Shown here one piece after another: positions 12,707-23,519 of a stretch of DNA of 41,888 nt. Under the pieces are notes generated by a model that had not been told where the DNA came from, searched no databases, and worked only from the letters and a program-made list of their open reading frames with translations. The translations under genes and the position numbers were made by a program. The stretch spans positions 1 through 41,888 of the forward strand of contig JANBPT010000357.1 in NCBI GenBank assembly GCA_027575765.1. The letters are read 5' to 3'. This DNA comes from Tieghemiomyces parasiticus (lineage: Eukaryota; Kickxellomycota; Dimargaritomycetes; Dimargaritales; Dimargaritaceae). Numbering within the stretch: position 1 is the first letter of the stretch; the number at the start of each line of letters is the position of its first letter.

Positions 12707-13061
12707 CGTGTGGAGGAGTGTCGTAGCCTACAAGTTTAAGTGAGCGAACCATGCACCCAAGTAGCTACGTTACCTGGTCTGGTCTCTCTGACGCTCTTGG
12801 CAGGGCTTGTGATATATATATAAACAAATCCTCACATACACCGTAGTATTTTTGATTATGAAAGGTTAACACATAGTTTATAGCAATAGGGGGTAGTGCA
12901 TTAGGAGGCAGTGAAACGAGTGAGTGGTTTAAAAGTACAGAGGTTTTCTTGCTAGTTACGAGAGATGGGGAAAATAGTACATCTGACGGCCCAAGTTCAG
13001 TAGCAACGGGGTACCACGGACATGAGGCCGGCCACCTATCCCCCCTTTACTTTCTCTCTCT
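12707..13061. other. Convergent intergenic region
   Basis: 355 bp between the PPR stop and the stop of the unknown minus-strand gene. A TATATATATAAA tract near 12812-12823 is the only notable feature and may serve as an AT-rich 3' efficiency element. Confidence 0.5.
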
Positions 13062-13731
13062 TTAAGGCGGGGTAGGTAGACCGTGCCGCGCCAGGCGTTC
13101 CCGATGGAGTTGGGCCAAGAGGGTGTTGGCTGAGTAATAGATGGAATTGGGATTGAGCTCGTCGGTCATATCCACTTCGTCGGCTGATGCGAGAGAGTGG
13201 CGTGCAGGAACGTCGGAGGGTCGGTCACTGGTGCAGACCTCGTCGGGTGTCCACATGAGTCTACTGGCCTTCAGGATTGATGGCGACGTGAGCGGTGTTG
13301 CCGGTAACTCGTAGACCTGAGATACTCCATATAAGTTGGGTCTGAGGACGTCACAGTGGTGGGGTGGTAGTGAGCAGGAATGAGTATAGCGTAGGGAGAA
13401 GGCTAGGAGGCGAGAGGGGGGGCTTGAGGGATTCGGCTGCTAATGGAGCGCGCGCCGCCGTCTTAGGCTCGAGCACAGTGGGAAGCATGTCTAGATACGA
13501 CATGCAAGGCAGACTCGCAACTCCCCTCCTCTACCTAGTCAAACAGATAAAGATCACTTACACTGTAAATTGGACGGGTGGGGCTAACCCGGTGTCGAGA
13601 CCTGAGACGTCTAGCCGCGACTTCTTCGGGTCGAGGTGAACGCCTGACACATGTACTGCTTCGGCAGGGAAGCAGTCGTCGCCGTCATCGGATCGTGGCC
13701 GTTTACGAGACCCCAGATAGGAATTAGTCAT
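13062..13731 (-). CDS. Unknown 149-residue protein, probably nuclear
   Basis: Two exons on the minus strand, 13731-13562 and 13341-13062, joined through a GTAAGT donor and a TCCTCAG acceptor; the phase fits and gives 149 residues. A basic stretch near the start (SRKRPRSDD, residues 8-16) resembles a nuclear localisation signal. The middle is Ser, Pro and Asp-rich and probably disordered. The C-terminus carries a helix-like motif (SANTLLAQLHRERLARHG) that looks conserved in style. I do not recognise the family. The coding call rests on the fit of both exons, the compositional shift and the coherent C-terminal helix. A different acceptor just downstream (CAG before GTC) would need the weaker donor GTGTAA. 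It faces ERG20 head to head. Confidence 0.55.
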
Positions 13732-14594
13732 GGTTTTGGAGCTTTGGAGCGGGGGGAAGAGTGAAGAAAACAGAGCGATGGGGCCAGTGGTCAAATAAGG
13801 TCGGAGTGATGTATGGCCGGGGAGCTGTGGACTGCCAGCCTTCCGATAGTGAGGGTTGGTACACACACGCGCCTGGAAATAAAGAATGGGGGTGGCAACA
13901 AATAGTGGAGCCAATGCCAGCTGCGGAGGCGAAAGAGACGGCGGTTAGTAATCGGCTCGATAAGGGTCGCCTATGTAGGTAATCTTGGACGTGGAACCTG
14001 GATAGCCAAGGCGGAAAAAGAGGGGCAGCCACCCAGTGGGTTTGCAGGCAGGCAGGCCGAGGTGTAGGGGACGCGGTGAAAGCCGAGCCGTTCGTCCGCA
14101 GTGGCCTCCTGCCAGAGCTTGTCGCCCACCTGACACTGGCCACCAGCAAGCCAGGAAGGTTACAAGCGGGCCAGGCCATATGGCCCAGAAATGGTTAAGG
14201 ACGTCGAAGAAGGGACGTGGAACATGCGGGATACCCCGCGGGGAAATTTGGGAGATTATTAGTACCTCTAGTCCGAAATCTAACCAATAAGGCAGTTACT
14301 GAATGCCTTGCCCTTCTCCGCACCAGGGGTAGCTGGCCAGAAGTCCACAGGCCAGGCCCACCTCCCCGGACTGCCCCTCCCCATTGGGGCCAAGGTTCTG
14401 GGACCCTCAACAGCAGGGGAAGGCGGACAAGGTATAGAAGGTTGGCGACCTACAATGGACCCAAGGGATCTCACCCACGGTCAACTATACTTCTTTTGCG
14501 ACGCCTTGTGCCTTTGCCATCCTGCCGTTCTCCTTCTACTATCACCCTCCGTTTGACCCTGGTACCTTTCATCCCCCCTCACGTACTCCACACC
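13732..14594. promoter_or_regulatory. Divergent promoter region unknown gene / ERG20
   Basis: 863 bp between two start codons. The ERG20 frame stays open upstream from 14217, but that extension has no homology and precedes the natural start. Pyrimidine-rich sequence lies just before the ERG20 ATG. No certain sterol-response element was seen. Confidence 0.5.
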
Positions 14595-15638
14595 ATGGCC
14601 AGCAACAAGCAGCAGTTCATCGACTTTTTCCCCCGACTCGTGGCCGACCTGCTCCGGGACTTGGACGAGTTCGAGGCCCTCCCTGAGAGCAAGGCCTGGA
14701 TTAAACAGGCACTGGAATATAACGTCCAGGGTGGTAAGATGAACCGCGGCCTCTCGGTGGTTGATGCGCTAGCCGTCCTTCGCGCCCAGACTGGGGCTGA
14801 ACTGACCACCGCTGACCGCGAGCGGGCCACCATCCTGGGCTGGTGCATTGAGCTCCTCCAGGCCTTCTTCCTCATCTCAGACGATATCATGGACGCTTCT
14901 ATTACCCGCCGGGGCCAGCCCTGTTGGTACCGTCAGCCGGAAGTCGGTATGATCGCCATCAACGACGCCTTCATTATCGAGATGTTCATCTACCGTATCC
15001 TCAAGAAGTACTTCCGTGCCGACGCGTTCTACATTGACCTGGTCGAACTGGTCCAGGACGTGACGTTCAAGACCGAGCTGGGTCAAAACCTAGACCTCAT
15101 CACTGCCCCCGAGGACGACGTGGATCTCAACCGGTTCTCCATGGACAAGTACCGGTACATTGTGCGGTTCAAGACCGCGTACTATTCTTTCGTGCTTCCG
15201 GTCGCCATGGCCCTCATGCTGGCCGGCGTCCAGAATCCGAAGGCATTCCAGCAGGCCGAGGCCATCCTGCTACCGCTGGGCGAGTACTTCCAGATCCAGG
15301 ATGATTTTCTAGACTGCTACGGTACCCCCGAGATGATCGGTAAAATCGGGACTGATATCGAGGACAACAAGTGTTCCTGGCTTATCAACCAGGCCCTCCT
15401 CCTCGCCAGTACCGACCAGAAGGCCCGGCTGCACCAGCACTACGGTAAACGCAGCGCCGAGGACGTGGCGGCCGTGAAGGCCATCTACCAGGAACTTGGT
15501 CTCGAACAACGGTTCCATGACTACGAGACCCAGAGCCATGCTGATATCACCGGGCTGATTGAGGCGGCCGATCCGACCCTAGTGCCCCACCAGATCTTTT
15601 TCGACTTCATGGGCAAGATCTACAAGCGGACCAAGTAA
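14595..15638 (+). CDS. ERG20: Farnesyl pyrophosphate synthase
   Basis: Intronless, 347 residues, the usual length. It matches yeast Erg20 along its whole length. The first aspartate-rich motif is DDIMD at residues 96-100, followed by SITRRGQPCWY; the second is DDFLD at 236-240 in GEYFQIQDDFLD. Two Phe (91 and 92) sit just before the first motif, as in enzymes that stop at C15. Other signatures are GGKMNRGLSVVD, LGWCIELLQAF, AINDAFIIE, DLITAPEDDVDL, FKTAYYSF and IGTDIEDNKCSW. The enzyme condenses IPP with DMAPP and then GPP to make farnesyl diphosphate for sterols, prenylation, dolichol and ubiquinone in the cytosol. The start MASNKQQFIDFFP aligns with the family N-terminus, so the longer in-frame extension is not used. 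AATAAA lies 36 nt after the stop. ERG6 follows on the same strand. Confidence 0.97.
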   Translation: MASNKQQFIDFFPRLVADLLRDLDEFEALPESKAWIKQALEYNVQGGKMNRGLSVVDALAVLRAQTGAELTTADRERATILGWCIELLQAFFLISDDIMDASITRRGQPCWYRQPEVGMIAINDAFIIEMFIYRILKKYFRADAFYIDLVELVQDVTFKTELGQNLDLITAPEDDVDLNRFSMDKYRYIVRFKTAYYSFVLPVAMALMLAGVQNPKAFQQAEAILLPLGEYFQIQDDFLDCYGTPEMIGKIGTDIEDNKCSWLINQALLLASTDQKARLHQHYGKRSAEDVAAVKAIYQELGLEQRFHDYETQSHADITGLIEAADPTLVPHQIFFDFMGKIYKRTK

Positions 15639-17290
15639 GTGGAGGCGGCACCAACAGTGGCACACATTTATTTCAATAAATTTACATACAGGAAACTATG
15701 GATGTCGACCTGGTGCACTCGTCGGGCTGGGTTGAGCTACTAGCAAAAGCGTACCTTAAAGTCATTGATTAGGATCCTGGGAGGGTCTGGGGTCTGAGAC
15801 GGCCGTACCTAGCATCGTATCTGGAAATGTCATACTCCCCCTCCTGTCCCAAGGCAGTCCCGGGCATTGGGCATAATACGAATCTGGCGTCCATTTAGGA
15901 CCAGGGTAAGGATCAGGCGATGTCCAGTATTACACGATGGTAGGCTAGAGAGGTTACCATCCCTCCCCTCCAAAAAAAACAGTGGCTGTAGAATAGACGA
16001 GGTACGTAGTGGTCCCTCGTCACTGAAAATCACATCTCAAAATGCTCACCACCACCCCTCTCTCCCCCTCGGACTCGGGTAGTGTAATGTTTACAAGTTG
16101 GGCCGTCTTTCACGTGCCAGTGCCCAGGGTGGATCGCCTAGGCTCAAAGTCGGATGGCCCATTACAGGTTGTCTGATCGCTCCCTCTTGTTGCTGGATAC
16201 CGTAGCGTGGTTTGACAAGGTAACGAAACAGGAGGGCATACCAGCTGTAAAGGTTAGCGGGCGCTATTTTAGAACCGGCTGGCAACCCCGAAACCACACA
16301 CCGACTATCCTAGTACTGGACGGCGTTAATAGTCGGTTGTAGAGCAGTTACCTGGGCTGCTTACTGGGAACCGCACTTACGGTTTGCCGTGCCACTAGGT
16401 AGGTGTCATCCTTATTGCTACGGGGTAAGTAAGGCTGATGGTCCTAGCCGTTGGATTTAGCCCGCTCTGTCCTACTGGCGGTCTGTGGTGCACGCTACAC
16501 CTATACCTCTTAAACGCATCCCTGTTGCACCGGTTCAGCCGGAAGAGATAAACGAATTGGATCATATCCCGCATCCCCCTCGTGTAGACGCTGAGCCCCC
16601 CCCCCAAAAGACCAGCCTATGCCCATACCATTGACTCGGGGTATATCGCCTTTGCCTCCAGAAGGGGGTGAGGTGCGTTAATAGGCCTTGCTCACCTGAT
16701 TCGTGCACGCCGCACAAGCCGGCCTACTTGCCCGCAACTTCGCACGCCCACACCCGCGCGGGCCCTGGGGCCTCGTCCTATGGGCTGATCTTGACGGTTC
16801 CGTCGTCGAGTGCGGTGCGACCAATACCCGCCGGCCTGGAAGCTCCCGTACTACGAATCAGCCCACTTGGTTCGCCACTGGTCCACTCACATTATCTCCC
16901 TTGCGTTCGACCCCGCGCATCAGGGGGGAGGAAAATGGGCTACACATGTCTGATTGCCCCCCCCCCCTTCACCACCAGCGGTTATCGGGATGTTCAGTAT
17001 ATGAGCTCACTGGCCTGCCTCTCCTAAAATGCATTAACAGCCAACCCCACGACCCCGCTGCCTGGCCTGCCTACCCCTCATTGAACCCCACAGTTGCTGA
17101 AACCACGCCATAATTTTGACTCTGTGGCCTAACTACCCTTTACTACCGTAAACGTCTCTTCCTGGTCCCCCTACCTGCCACACCTGGCCAATACTAGACA
17201 CCCCCTTGCATCTTATCTCCACCTTACCTTCAATCCTCTTGTTCACCTTACCCTCGTCTGCATTCCATCCTCACAGCCCTCATTCTCGCC
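15639..17290. other. Intergenic region ERG20 / ERG6
   Basis: 1.65 kb holding the ERG20 3' end and the ERG6 promoter. It contains a C10 run (16596-16605) and a C11 run (16957-16967). Several open frames of 60-136 codons show no recognisable product. The last 150 bp before ERG6 are pyrimidine-rich, as in fungal core promoters. Confidence 0.6.
15675..15680 (+). terminator. AATAAA polyadenylation signal of ERG20
   Basis: AATAAA within TTTCAATAAATTTACAT, 36 nt downstream of the ERG20 stop. Confidence 0.6.
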
Positions 17291-18634
17291 ATGACGCCCC
17301 GCGCCGACCCTTCCGAGAGCCATAAGGCCGACAAGGACTTCTCCACCGCCCTACATGGCGCCAAGGTCAACGGCAATCCCGATGGTTTCCTCAGCAAGCT
17401 GACGTCCAAGGACAACACTCTGCACTCGCACGCCGTGGAAAGCTACTCTAAATTCTGGGAAAACAAGCAGAACGACGACAAACTCCTCACCGACGGCAGT
17501 GGAGAGGATCTCAACAATGAGGATAGCCGCCTCAAAATGTACACCCAGCTCACCAACACCTACTACAACCTGGCCACCGATTTCTACGAGGTATGAGCAA
17601 CGCTGGCCGCTTACCGGGGCGTACCCTGCTTGGTCTGGCTTGGGAAACCCCACGACCACAACGGTCGTCAGGGGAAATCCTACTGCACCACCTACCCATA
17701 CGAAGCAGTGGTTAGCTAACCCGGATTACCCCTAACCTTGACTTTGTCCACCTTCTCCCTCCCTCGTTATCTCCAGTACGGCTGGGGCCAGTCCTTCCAC
17801 TTTGCCCGCAAGGCCATCGGCGAGAGCTTTGAGCGGAGCATTGCGCGTCACGAGCACTACCTGGCGAGTCTCGCCGAGCTGCGTTCGGGCATGCGGGTGC
17901 TTGATGTGGGCTGCGGGGTCGGCGGACCGGCGCGTGAGATGATCCGGATGACGGGCTGCCACGTCACGGGCCTCAACAACAACGACTACCAGATTGAACG
18001 GGCGCGCCAATACGCCAAGCGGTACCGGCAGGAAGATCACAGCGAGTTCGTCAAGGGCGATTTCATGAAGATGCCTTTCCCGGACAACTCGTTTGACGCC
18101 GTCTACGCCATCGAGGCCACCTGCCACGCACCGGATCTCGAGGGCGTCTACGGCGAGATCTTCCGCGTCCTCAAGCCCGGTGGCACCTTCGCCGTGTACG
18201 AGTGGGTCACCACCGCAGCTTACGACGAACAGGATCCGGCCCAGCGTCAAATCATTCTCGACGTTGAGAAGGGTGACGGCATTCCCAAGCTGTTCCCTTG
18301 GAGCACCTGCCTCCAGGCCCTCCGTACCGTTGGTTTCGAGATCACCTCCCACGAAGACTTGGCCACCACCACCGTCAGTAACGATTACCCCTGGTATGAG
18401 GAGCTGGCGGGTGGGTCCATGTTTAGCTCGTTGCGCGGGTTCGCCCGGTCTAATGTCGGCTGTGTCATCACCAACACTATGGTCAGTTTACTCGAGACGG
18501 TCGGCATCGCTCCGCCTGGTTCCTTCGAGATCCAGAAGGTCCTGCTCACTGCCGCCGACGGCCTGGTCAAGGGCGGTAGGATGAACATCTTCACCCCCAT
18601 GTACACTGTGGCCTGTCGGAAACCCGAGAACTAG
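17291..18634 (+). CDS. ERG6: Sterol 24-C-methyltransferase
   Basis: Two exons, 17291-17590 and 17777-18634, joined in phase 0 by a GTATGA donor and a CTCCAG acceptor; 385 residues, near yeast Erg6. The splice rebuilds the conserved sterol-binding region YNLATDFYE-YGWGQSFHF followed by SIARHEHYLA. The SAM-binding motif LDVGCGVGGPARE starts at residue 142, and GDFMKMPFPDNSFDAVYAIEATCHAP and VLKPGGTFAVYEWV follow in family order. The C-terminal sterol methyltransferase domain ends with MNIFTPMYTVACRKP. The enzyme adds a methyl group from S-adenosylmethionine to C-24 of zymosterol, in ER or lipid droplets, on the way to ergosterol. It lies downstream of ERG20 on the same strand and converges with the F-box-like gene. 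Confidence 0.97.
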
Positions 18635-19372
18635 ATCACTTTCAACCCTATTGGTTGGTTGAACGGAAATGTGGTACGCTGTAGCCAACGCTGCCTTACG
18701 GGGGCTGAATGCTTCTGGTGATGCTTGTAGTCGGGGGTACCTTCTGCATCGTCATTTTACCCTCATTTATAGATATTCACTCTCTATTGTAATAGATGAC
18801 CCAAAACATTACGTGCTCCTCTTTAAATTAGGGTCTGGAGGAACACGTATGTTTTCTAATATTATGCTCATATAAAATATATCATTGATTTCATCGTCCG
18901 GTAATGGAGGGGGGGGGGTGCAGAAATGGAGGGTATATTAGTGAAGAATAGCTTTTGTCTCCGCGATTATATTGAATTATTAACTTACCAGGCCTCGTGG
19001 GTATCGAAATGTTGGATGGGGGGGGGAAATGGCTGACGGTAGTCCTCAGTGACCTGCAAAACCCGTGCTTTACTGCTAACCAGAGCGATCAGTTCCTATC
19101 CTCTTCTGATTCATTATTGCCCCCCCCCTCATACTTGGATCTGCGATATTGGTGGGGGCCATGTAGATGCAGATGGCCGAGGGAGGCACGCGTTGTATAT
19201 TCTAGGATATGCCTACACCGTTGGTATAAAGAGGGGAAGGGGGAAATATACTCAAAATCCACGTTCACTACCGGTACCCTCGTGGTCGCCAACACCGGAT
19301 ATGCAGACCAAGTCCAAGGCTAATCTGACTGATTTATTCTTACCACATGGGTCGTAACAACTCACAGCAGCG
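18635..19372. other. Convergent intergenic region ERG6 / F-box-like gene
   Basis: 738 bp, AT-richer than the coding DNA. It contains G10 (18909-18918), G9 (19018-19026) and C9 (19120-19128) runs within about 220 bp. No gene is supported. Confidence 0.6.
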
Positions 19373-21073
19373 TCAGAACTCTATGGGCAGAGAGCTGAAA
19401 TCCGTAAAGACCAGTTGGTTGCGGTGGTCAATGAAAGCAAAATAATCGTTCATCTGCAATAGGAATTCTTCATCTACCTCGACCACCGGTGCCTCAGCTC
19501 CTTGGGCGTCAGTCTCGGAGCCCTCCGGACTGCTCGACGTGACGTCCGGTTCACTAGCGTCAGAATCGGGGGCAGGAAGAGAGTCAATCCACCGTGTTAG
19601 GATAGTTGCGGCCCGCTGCCAATTAAGCTGGCCTAAGATCCGAATGAGCGGACGTAGTTCGGCAGGGAGGTGTTGCCGCGCGTATTGGTTGACCAGGCCC
19701 CACTGGCTCATCTGGGCGGCCGCGGCAAGCAGATGCGAGGCCACCGAATCCCGGTCGTGGCCATCTATCTGATTATAAGTGCCGTCTGCCACCTCTGCGT
19801 TGTAGTAAAGCAATGCCATGGCGTGGCCCCGGGCAGCCAACCCGATATTCACGGCGTGAACGGTTATATCCGGCAGAAAGTCCATAATCACATCGATAGC
19901 GTGGGCATGTCGAGCGTTGATGATGGCCGGGTCGTCGCTAAGAAGGCGCAGCTTGGCCGGGTCGGCTGGGAGGATGGTTGCCATGATACCAGACATATCA
20001 AGGTGATGGGTCGGGATCCAGTGTGGAATGCGAGCCCGGAGCTCGCGCTCGAATTGGCCACTCCGTAGTAACTGGTCAAGTAGGACCAGGTACGTCCGCT
20101 GCCCTGTGGCCACCGCATAAGCCACCGGATTACGGGCGGCCAGCCTACTGTCCTCTACATAGGAGAGAGTCTGGGCCGCGGCATTGATTCGCCGTAGTTC
20201 GGGTCGAAATGCGGCCAGCTTTTGTCCGACGTATTCAGCGTGCTGACCAAGCGTCGGGACGAATCGGGATCGGTAGACGGCGGCCGCTTCAGTGTCGCGC
20301 ACCGGCCGCACGTTCACTACCCCCGCGGCGGGGTCACCGGTCGGGTGATCGGGGCGAGGCGGGTAGTATGCGGCCGCTCGTTGACTACCATCGAGATATA
20401 CGTCTCCTAGTGGGGTTAACCCATAGGTTTGCAGGTCACCGACTAATTGCTGACGATAGACCAAGTGGAGAACCAGCGGTCGGATGTGGACATCTAACCA
20501 ACGGTCTAGGTCAACGGTCGTCAACGGGGCCACCGAAGCAATACCGTCGGCAATACGACTGACGAGGCGGGGCGCGTAGGGGGGCGGACCAATGGGTACA
20601 CGATGGTCCAGAAAACTGCGGAGTATCATTTCTTCGCGGTAGAAAGCCTAGAGGACACAATAGAAGCGGGCCGAAAGGAAGAGGAGGAGAGGTGGAGGAA
20701 AATGCACGGGCTTGAACGTTAAGGGAGGTGAGGTGAGCGTTCGAGTCAATCTAGGCGTTGAACAAACACTGAAGATCTAGATTAAAGCGCGGCGATTAGT
20801 GTTAATTCAGGGGTGATAATGCTGTGTGGCAGTCTAAACAATGTGATTGCGTAGGTTGGCCGGACTCACTTTTTGAAGCCGATAGTGTTGGGACATTTCG
20901 GTCTGCCTTCGTAACGCACTGCTCGTATCGCGAAGGTTAACTAGATGCCGGATGGGCGTTTGGAGTGCCACCCTTTCGAAGACCTCGCGAGGCAGCTTGT
21001 CGATACCAACTGCTGAGGCGGAGCCCAATATGGTATATAGCGCCCCCCCAACCAACCAAGCGGTAAGTTTCAT
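19373..21073 (-). CDS. Unknown protein with apparent signal peptide and F-box-like motif
   Basis: Two exons on the minus strand, 21073-20870 and 20647-19373, joined in phase 0 by a GTGAGT donor and a CCTCTAG acceptor; 492 residues. Residues 1-21 (MKLTAWLVGGALYTILGSASA) read as a signal peptide with a plausible cleavage after Ala. Right behind it, residues 26-55 follow the F-box pattern: LPREVFERV, then TPIRHLVNLRDTSSALRR. The rest is alpha-helical, with HLDMSGIMATILP and YYNAEVADGTYNQIDGHDRD as distinctive stretches, then an acidic Ser/Glu-rich segment and a C-terminus ending in SLPIEF. No LRR, WD40 or kelch repeats are visible. F-box proteins normally work in the cytosol or nucleus with Skp1, so a signal peptide is odd. 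Alternatives are an unrelated helical fold or an unseen upstream start. I do not assign a function. Confidence 0.7.
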
Positions 21074-22521
21074 GTTTTGCGACCAATGTTTCTGGGGTTT
21101 AATTACACGTGCTTAACTAAGGAGGGCCTACACGGCCAGACGGGAGCGAAGTGAAACTGAAAGAAGACCGATGGGATGGTGCATGGGACTCTATGGAGAC
21201 ATATAAAAAATAATAATAAAACAAGAGAATATTGAAGAGAGAGAGAGCGAGCTGAGTCAGGGTCCTTCCTCTAGTCCTCCCTCTGGGTGGGAGGGGGTGC
21301 ACGTTGGTCAACTTACCGTGTGGTACTGGCGACCTCCGAAGCGCATCGGTTGGGATTAGGAGGTGGTGGCTGGGGGGGGGGGGAAGTCTGGCAACGGGGT
21401 GTGACCTCCCCCGAATCCCTCCGCCACAAACGCCACATGTCCGTCAAGCCTTAAAGCGCGTGGTTTGCCAAATGGATGAACGATAGACCACGAAGGGAAT
21501 GAGAGAAAGCGGACTCGTAAATGGCAGAGACTGGGCAAAATCTTCAAGCCAGTGACGGTAGGGCCTTCATAATTTAAATTCTCGGTCTACCAACGATCCC
21601 CCACCCGCCCCCTCGAATAATAGAAGGTAACGGTCTGTGTAAATGGACTCCCCTATATAAAATATATTACGATCAGAGTACCGAAGTCATATGCTTACGA
21701 CCCTATTGGTGAACCACTCTCGTTTCGCGGTACCACAACAATTGTACGCTGAGACACGGTGGCTGGAGGGAAAGCGCGTACCAATAAGGAGGCGAATGGT
21801 CGTAAGGATTTCAAGTACGACGAGAAACGCCCAGTGGAAGGAACGGCCCAACAAGTGCGGCGAGCGAGCGAAAAGAAAGGCATCAAAGGGTGAGGAGTGG
21901 GGCGCTGGTAATCCATCTGGTGAGTAAGGAAGGCCGATAGAGTGATCACCCTACTGGTCTTTGCCAAAGCCATCGGGCTTTGTACCACCCATGCTGCTCG
22001 CCTCGTAATCGACGGGCGAGTGAACACAAGTCATAAGATGAGAAGGGGGAGAGGAAGGGGGGAGGGGTCGGTTTATGCGTGACCGGGATGGTGGGGAGGT
22101 CTAATCAATGAGGCCGGCTAGAAAGAACAACGCTACGCTTAAATTGATTTGGCAGCAAGATAGCCGTCCTTTAATCCGCGATATAGTAGAGCTGTCGGTA
22201 AGGATTTAATAATACTCTACGCAGTCTTCACTGCGGGCCTTCCACTGGCCCTTTCTGTTGTTCGCCTGTACCGGCAACCGCCGAGGATGCCAGGCACTGC
22301 CCGATCTCCACCCACCTTACCCTGCTACCTCTGCTAGCAATATATAAATGTATGATATCGCACCATCTCCCTACACCTATACAACAGTAGCCCACCACTG
22401 CCAGCGCATAAGCACTACTTCTCCCATACCTACAACTCCTTCGCCGTGTCCCAACTTTCGCTTGCTCTCACCTCCCGTCATCACCATCTGCATCTTTTTT
22501 GGTCAACCCACCTTGTTTGCC
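21074..22521. promoter_or_regulatory. Divergent intergenic region F-box-like gene / small secreted protein
   Basis: 1.45 kb between divergent starts. It includes a G12 run (21372-21383), the longest in the window, and a TATA box for the small secreted gene. Other open frames here show no coding signature. Confidence 0.55.
22340..22347 (+). promoter_or_regulatory. TATA box of the small secreted protein gene
   Basis: ATATATAAATG-type element about 175 nt before the ATG at 22522, followed by a pyrimidine-rich leader. Position and sequence suit a core promoter. Confidence 0.45.
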
Positions 22522-22863
22522 ATGCTTTTCAACCGCCGTACCAGCCTCCTCTGCCTCCTCGCCTTCGCCGCGTCATTCGTGACCTTCGCCTATGGCGCCA
22601 AAAGCGCACTGAAGAGCGAAACTAACACGAACAGTGCGAAGAAGAAGGTGACTTTCCACTCTGGAGTCCAAGGGGAGGGCCAAGTAAATAGTAACCCAAA
22701 GGCAGGTAGTTATGACCCGAATGCTATAGAGGCACGTACCGATTTCAGCAGACCTTCACCATCCAGCCCACAGAGCCAGGTGGGGACGGTGAAAGTGCCA
22801 AATAACGCCGGGGCATCAGCTCCTTCCTTCCGTAAGAAATTCACGATCCACAATAAGGCGTAG
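22522..22863 (+). CDS. Small secreted basic protein, unknown function
   Basis: Intronless, 113 residues. Residues 1-25 form a clear signal peptide: Arg/Arg, a Leu/Ala/Phe core (LLCLLAFAASFVTF) and AYG before the predicted cut. The mature part is about 88 residues, rich in Ser, Lys and Asn and without cysteine, and probably disordered. Two similar basic blocks occur: KKKVTFHSG near residue 46 and RKKFTIHNKA at the very end. The frame is open upstream to 22348, but the signal peptide fixes the start at this ATG, which lies 175 nt after a TATA box. I do not recognise it. Size, secretion signal and lack of introns fit a secreted effector-like or cell-wall peptide, but that is inference. An AATAAA lies 169 nt downstream. 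Confidence 0.65.
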   Translation: MLFNRRTSLLCLLAFAASFVTFAYGAKSALKSETNTNSAKKKVTFHSGVQGEGQVNSNPKAGSYDPNAIEARTDFSRPSPSSPQSQVGTVKVPNNAGASAPSFRKKFTIHNKA

Positions 22864-23519
22864 GCTACCCAGTGCAATAGTTAAATGGAAAAGAGGTCAG
22901 ATTCTCTGTATGTTTCGTGTATTTACTTTGCTGCTGTGCCCTTGCGCCGTCTTGTATGATGCTGGACCCGATGCGTTGTTCCCACAGCGCGATGCATAGC
23001 TCCCAGTAGGCTGGGTTAGCGTAGGGGTGTGAATAAATTTAACCTGATTGTTCCGAGGTTTTAAACCTGACCGTGTCAATTTTAAACTGATCATGAAGGG
23101 TGAGCACTGAAACAAATATTGATACATATATATATAAATATTGTAGCACCTCTAATTAAGACGGTGCCAAAATAGAGCCCGGCTGTGGAGTGGGTGCAAA
23201 GCAGCGGACTGCTAACTTGGAAAATGTACGGCCACCCTTGAGTGCTACACTTAGTAAGTCCGTAACGCTGCGCGACGTTGGGGAGTAGAGGGGCGCGGGA
23301 GGAATTCAAGGCCCATTGCACATCACCCTCGTTGACCGCAGTTTAAGAGGCTGGGGATAAAGGGGAGACAGCAGCAGCAGGCCCGGCCATAATCAGTCTC
23401 ATTTACACGATTTCTCCACCAGTATCCGCCGATGACCCGAGCCGCAATGTCTCCGCCTTAGGTGGACCACTGGTCGTTATACCTTTACACCATAATTCCT
23501 TCACTGTTTAGCTCCTACG
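22864..23519. other. Intergenic region small secreted gene / GET5
   Basis: 656 bp with the AATAAA above and the GET5 promoter. A TATATATATA tract lies near 23126-23135. No gene is seen. Confidence 0.55.
23032..23037 (+). terminator. AATAAA downstream of the small secreted protein gene
   Basis: AATAAA within GTGAATAAATTTAACC, 169 nt after the stop, on the same strand. Confidence 0.4.

Noticed and set aside
14217..14594. In-frame upstream extension of ERG20
   Set aside because: The extension has no similarity to the family, whereas the ATG at 14595 aligns with the usual N-terminus.
16703..17113. 136-codon frame upstream of ERG6
   Set aside because: It crosses a C11 run, overlaps a second open frame of similar length and has no recognisable feature.
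17076..17145. B-box-like GGGTTCAATGAG on the minus strand, considered as a tRNA
   Set aside because: No matching A box at the right distance and no cloverleaf could be drawn.
17732..18352. 206-codon open frame antisense to ERG6
   Set aside because: Lies opposite the methyltransferase core and shows only composition-driven residues.
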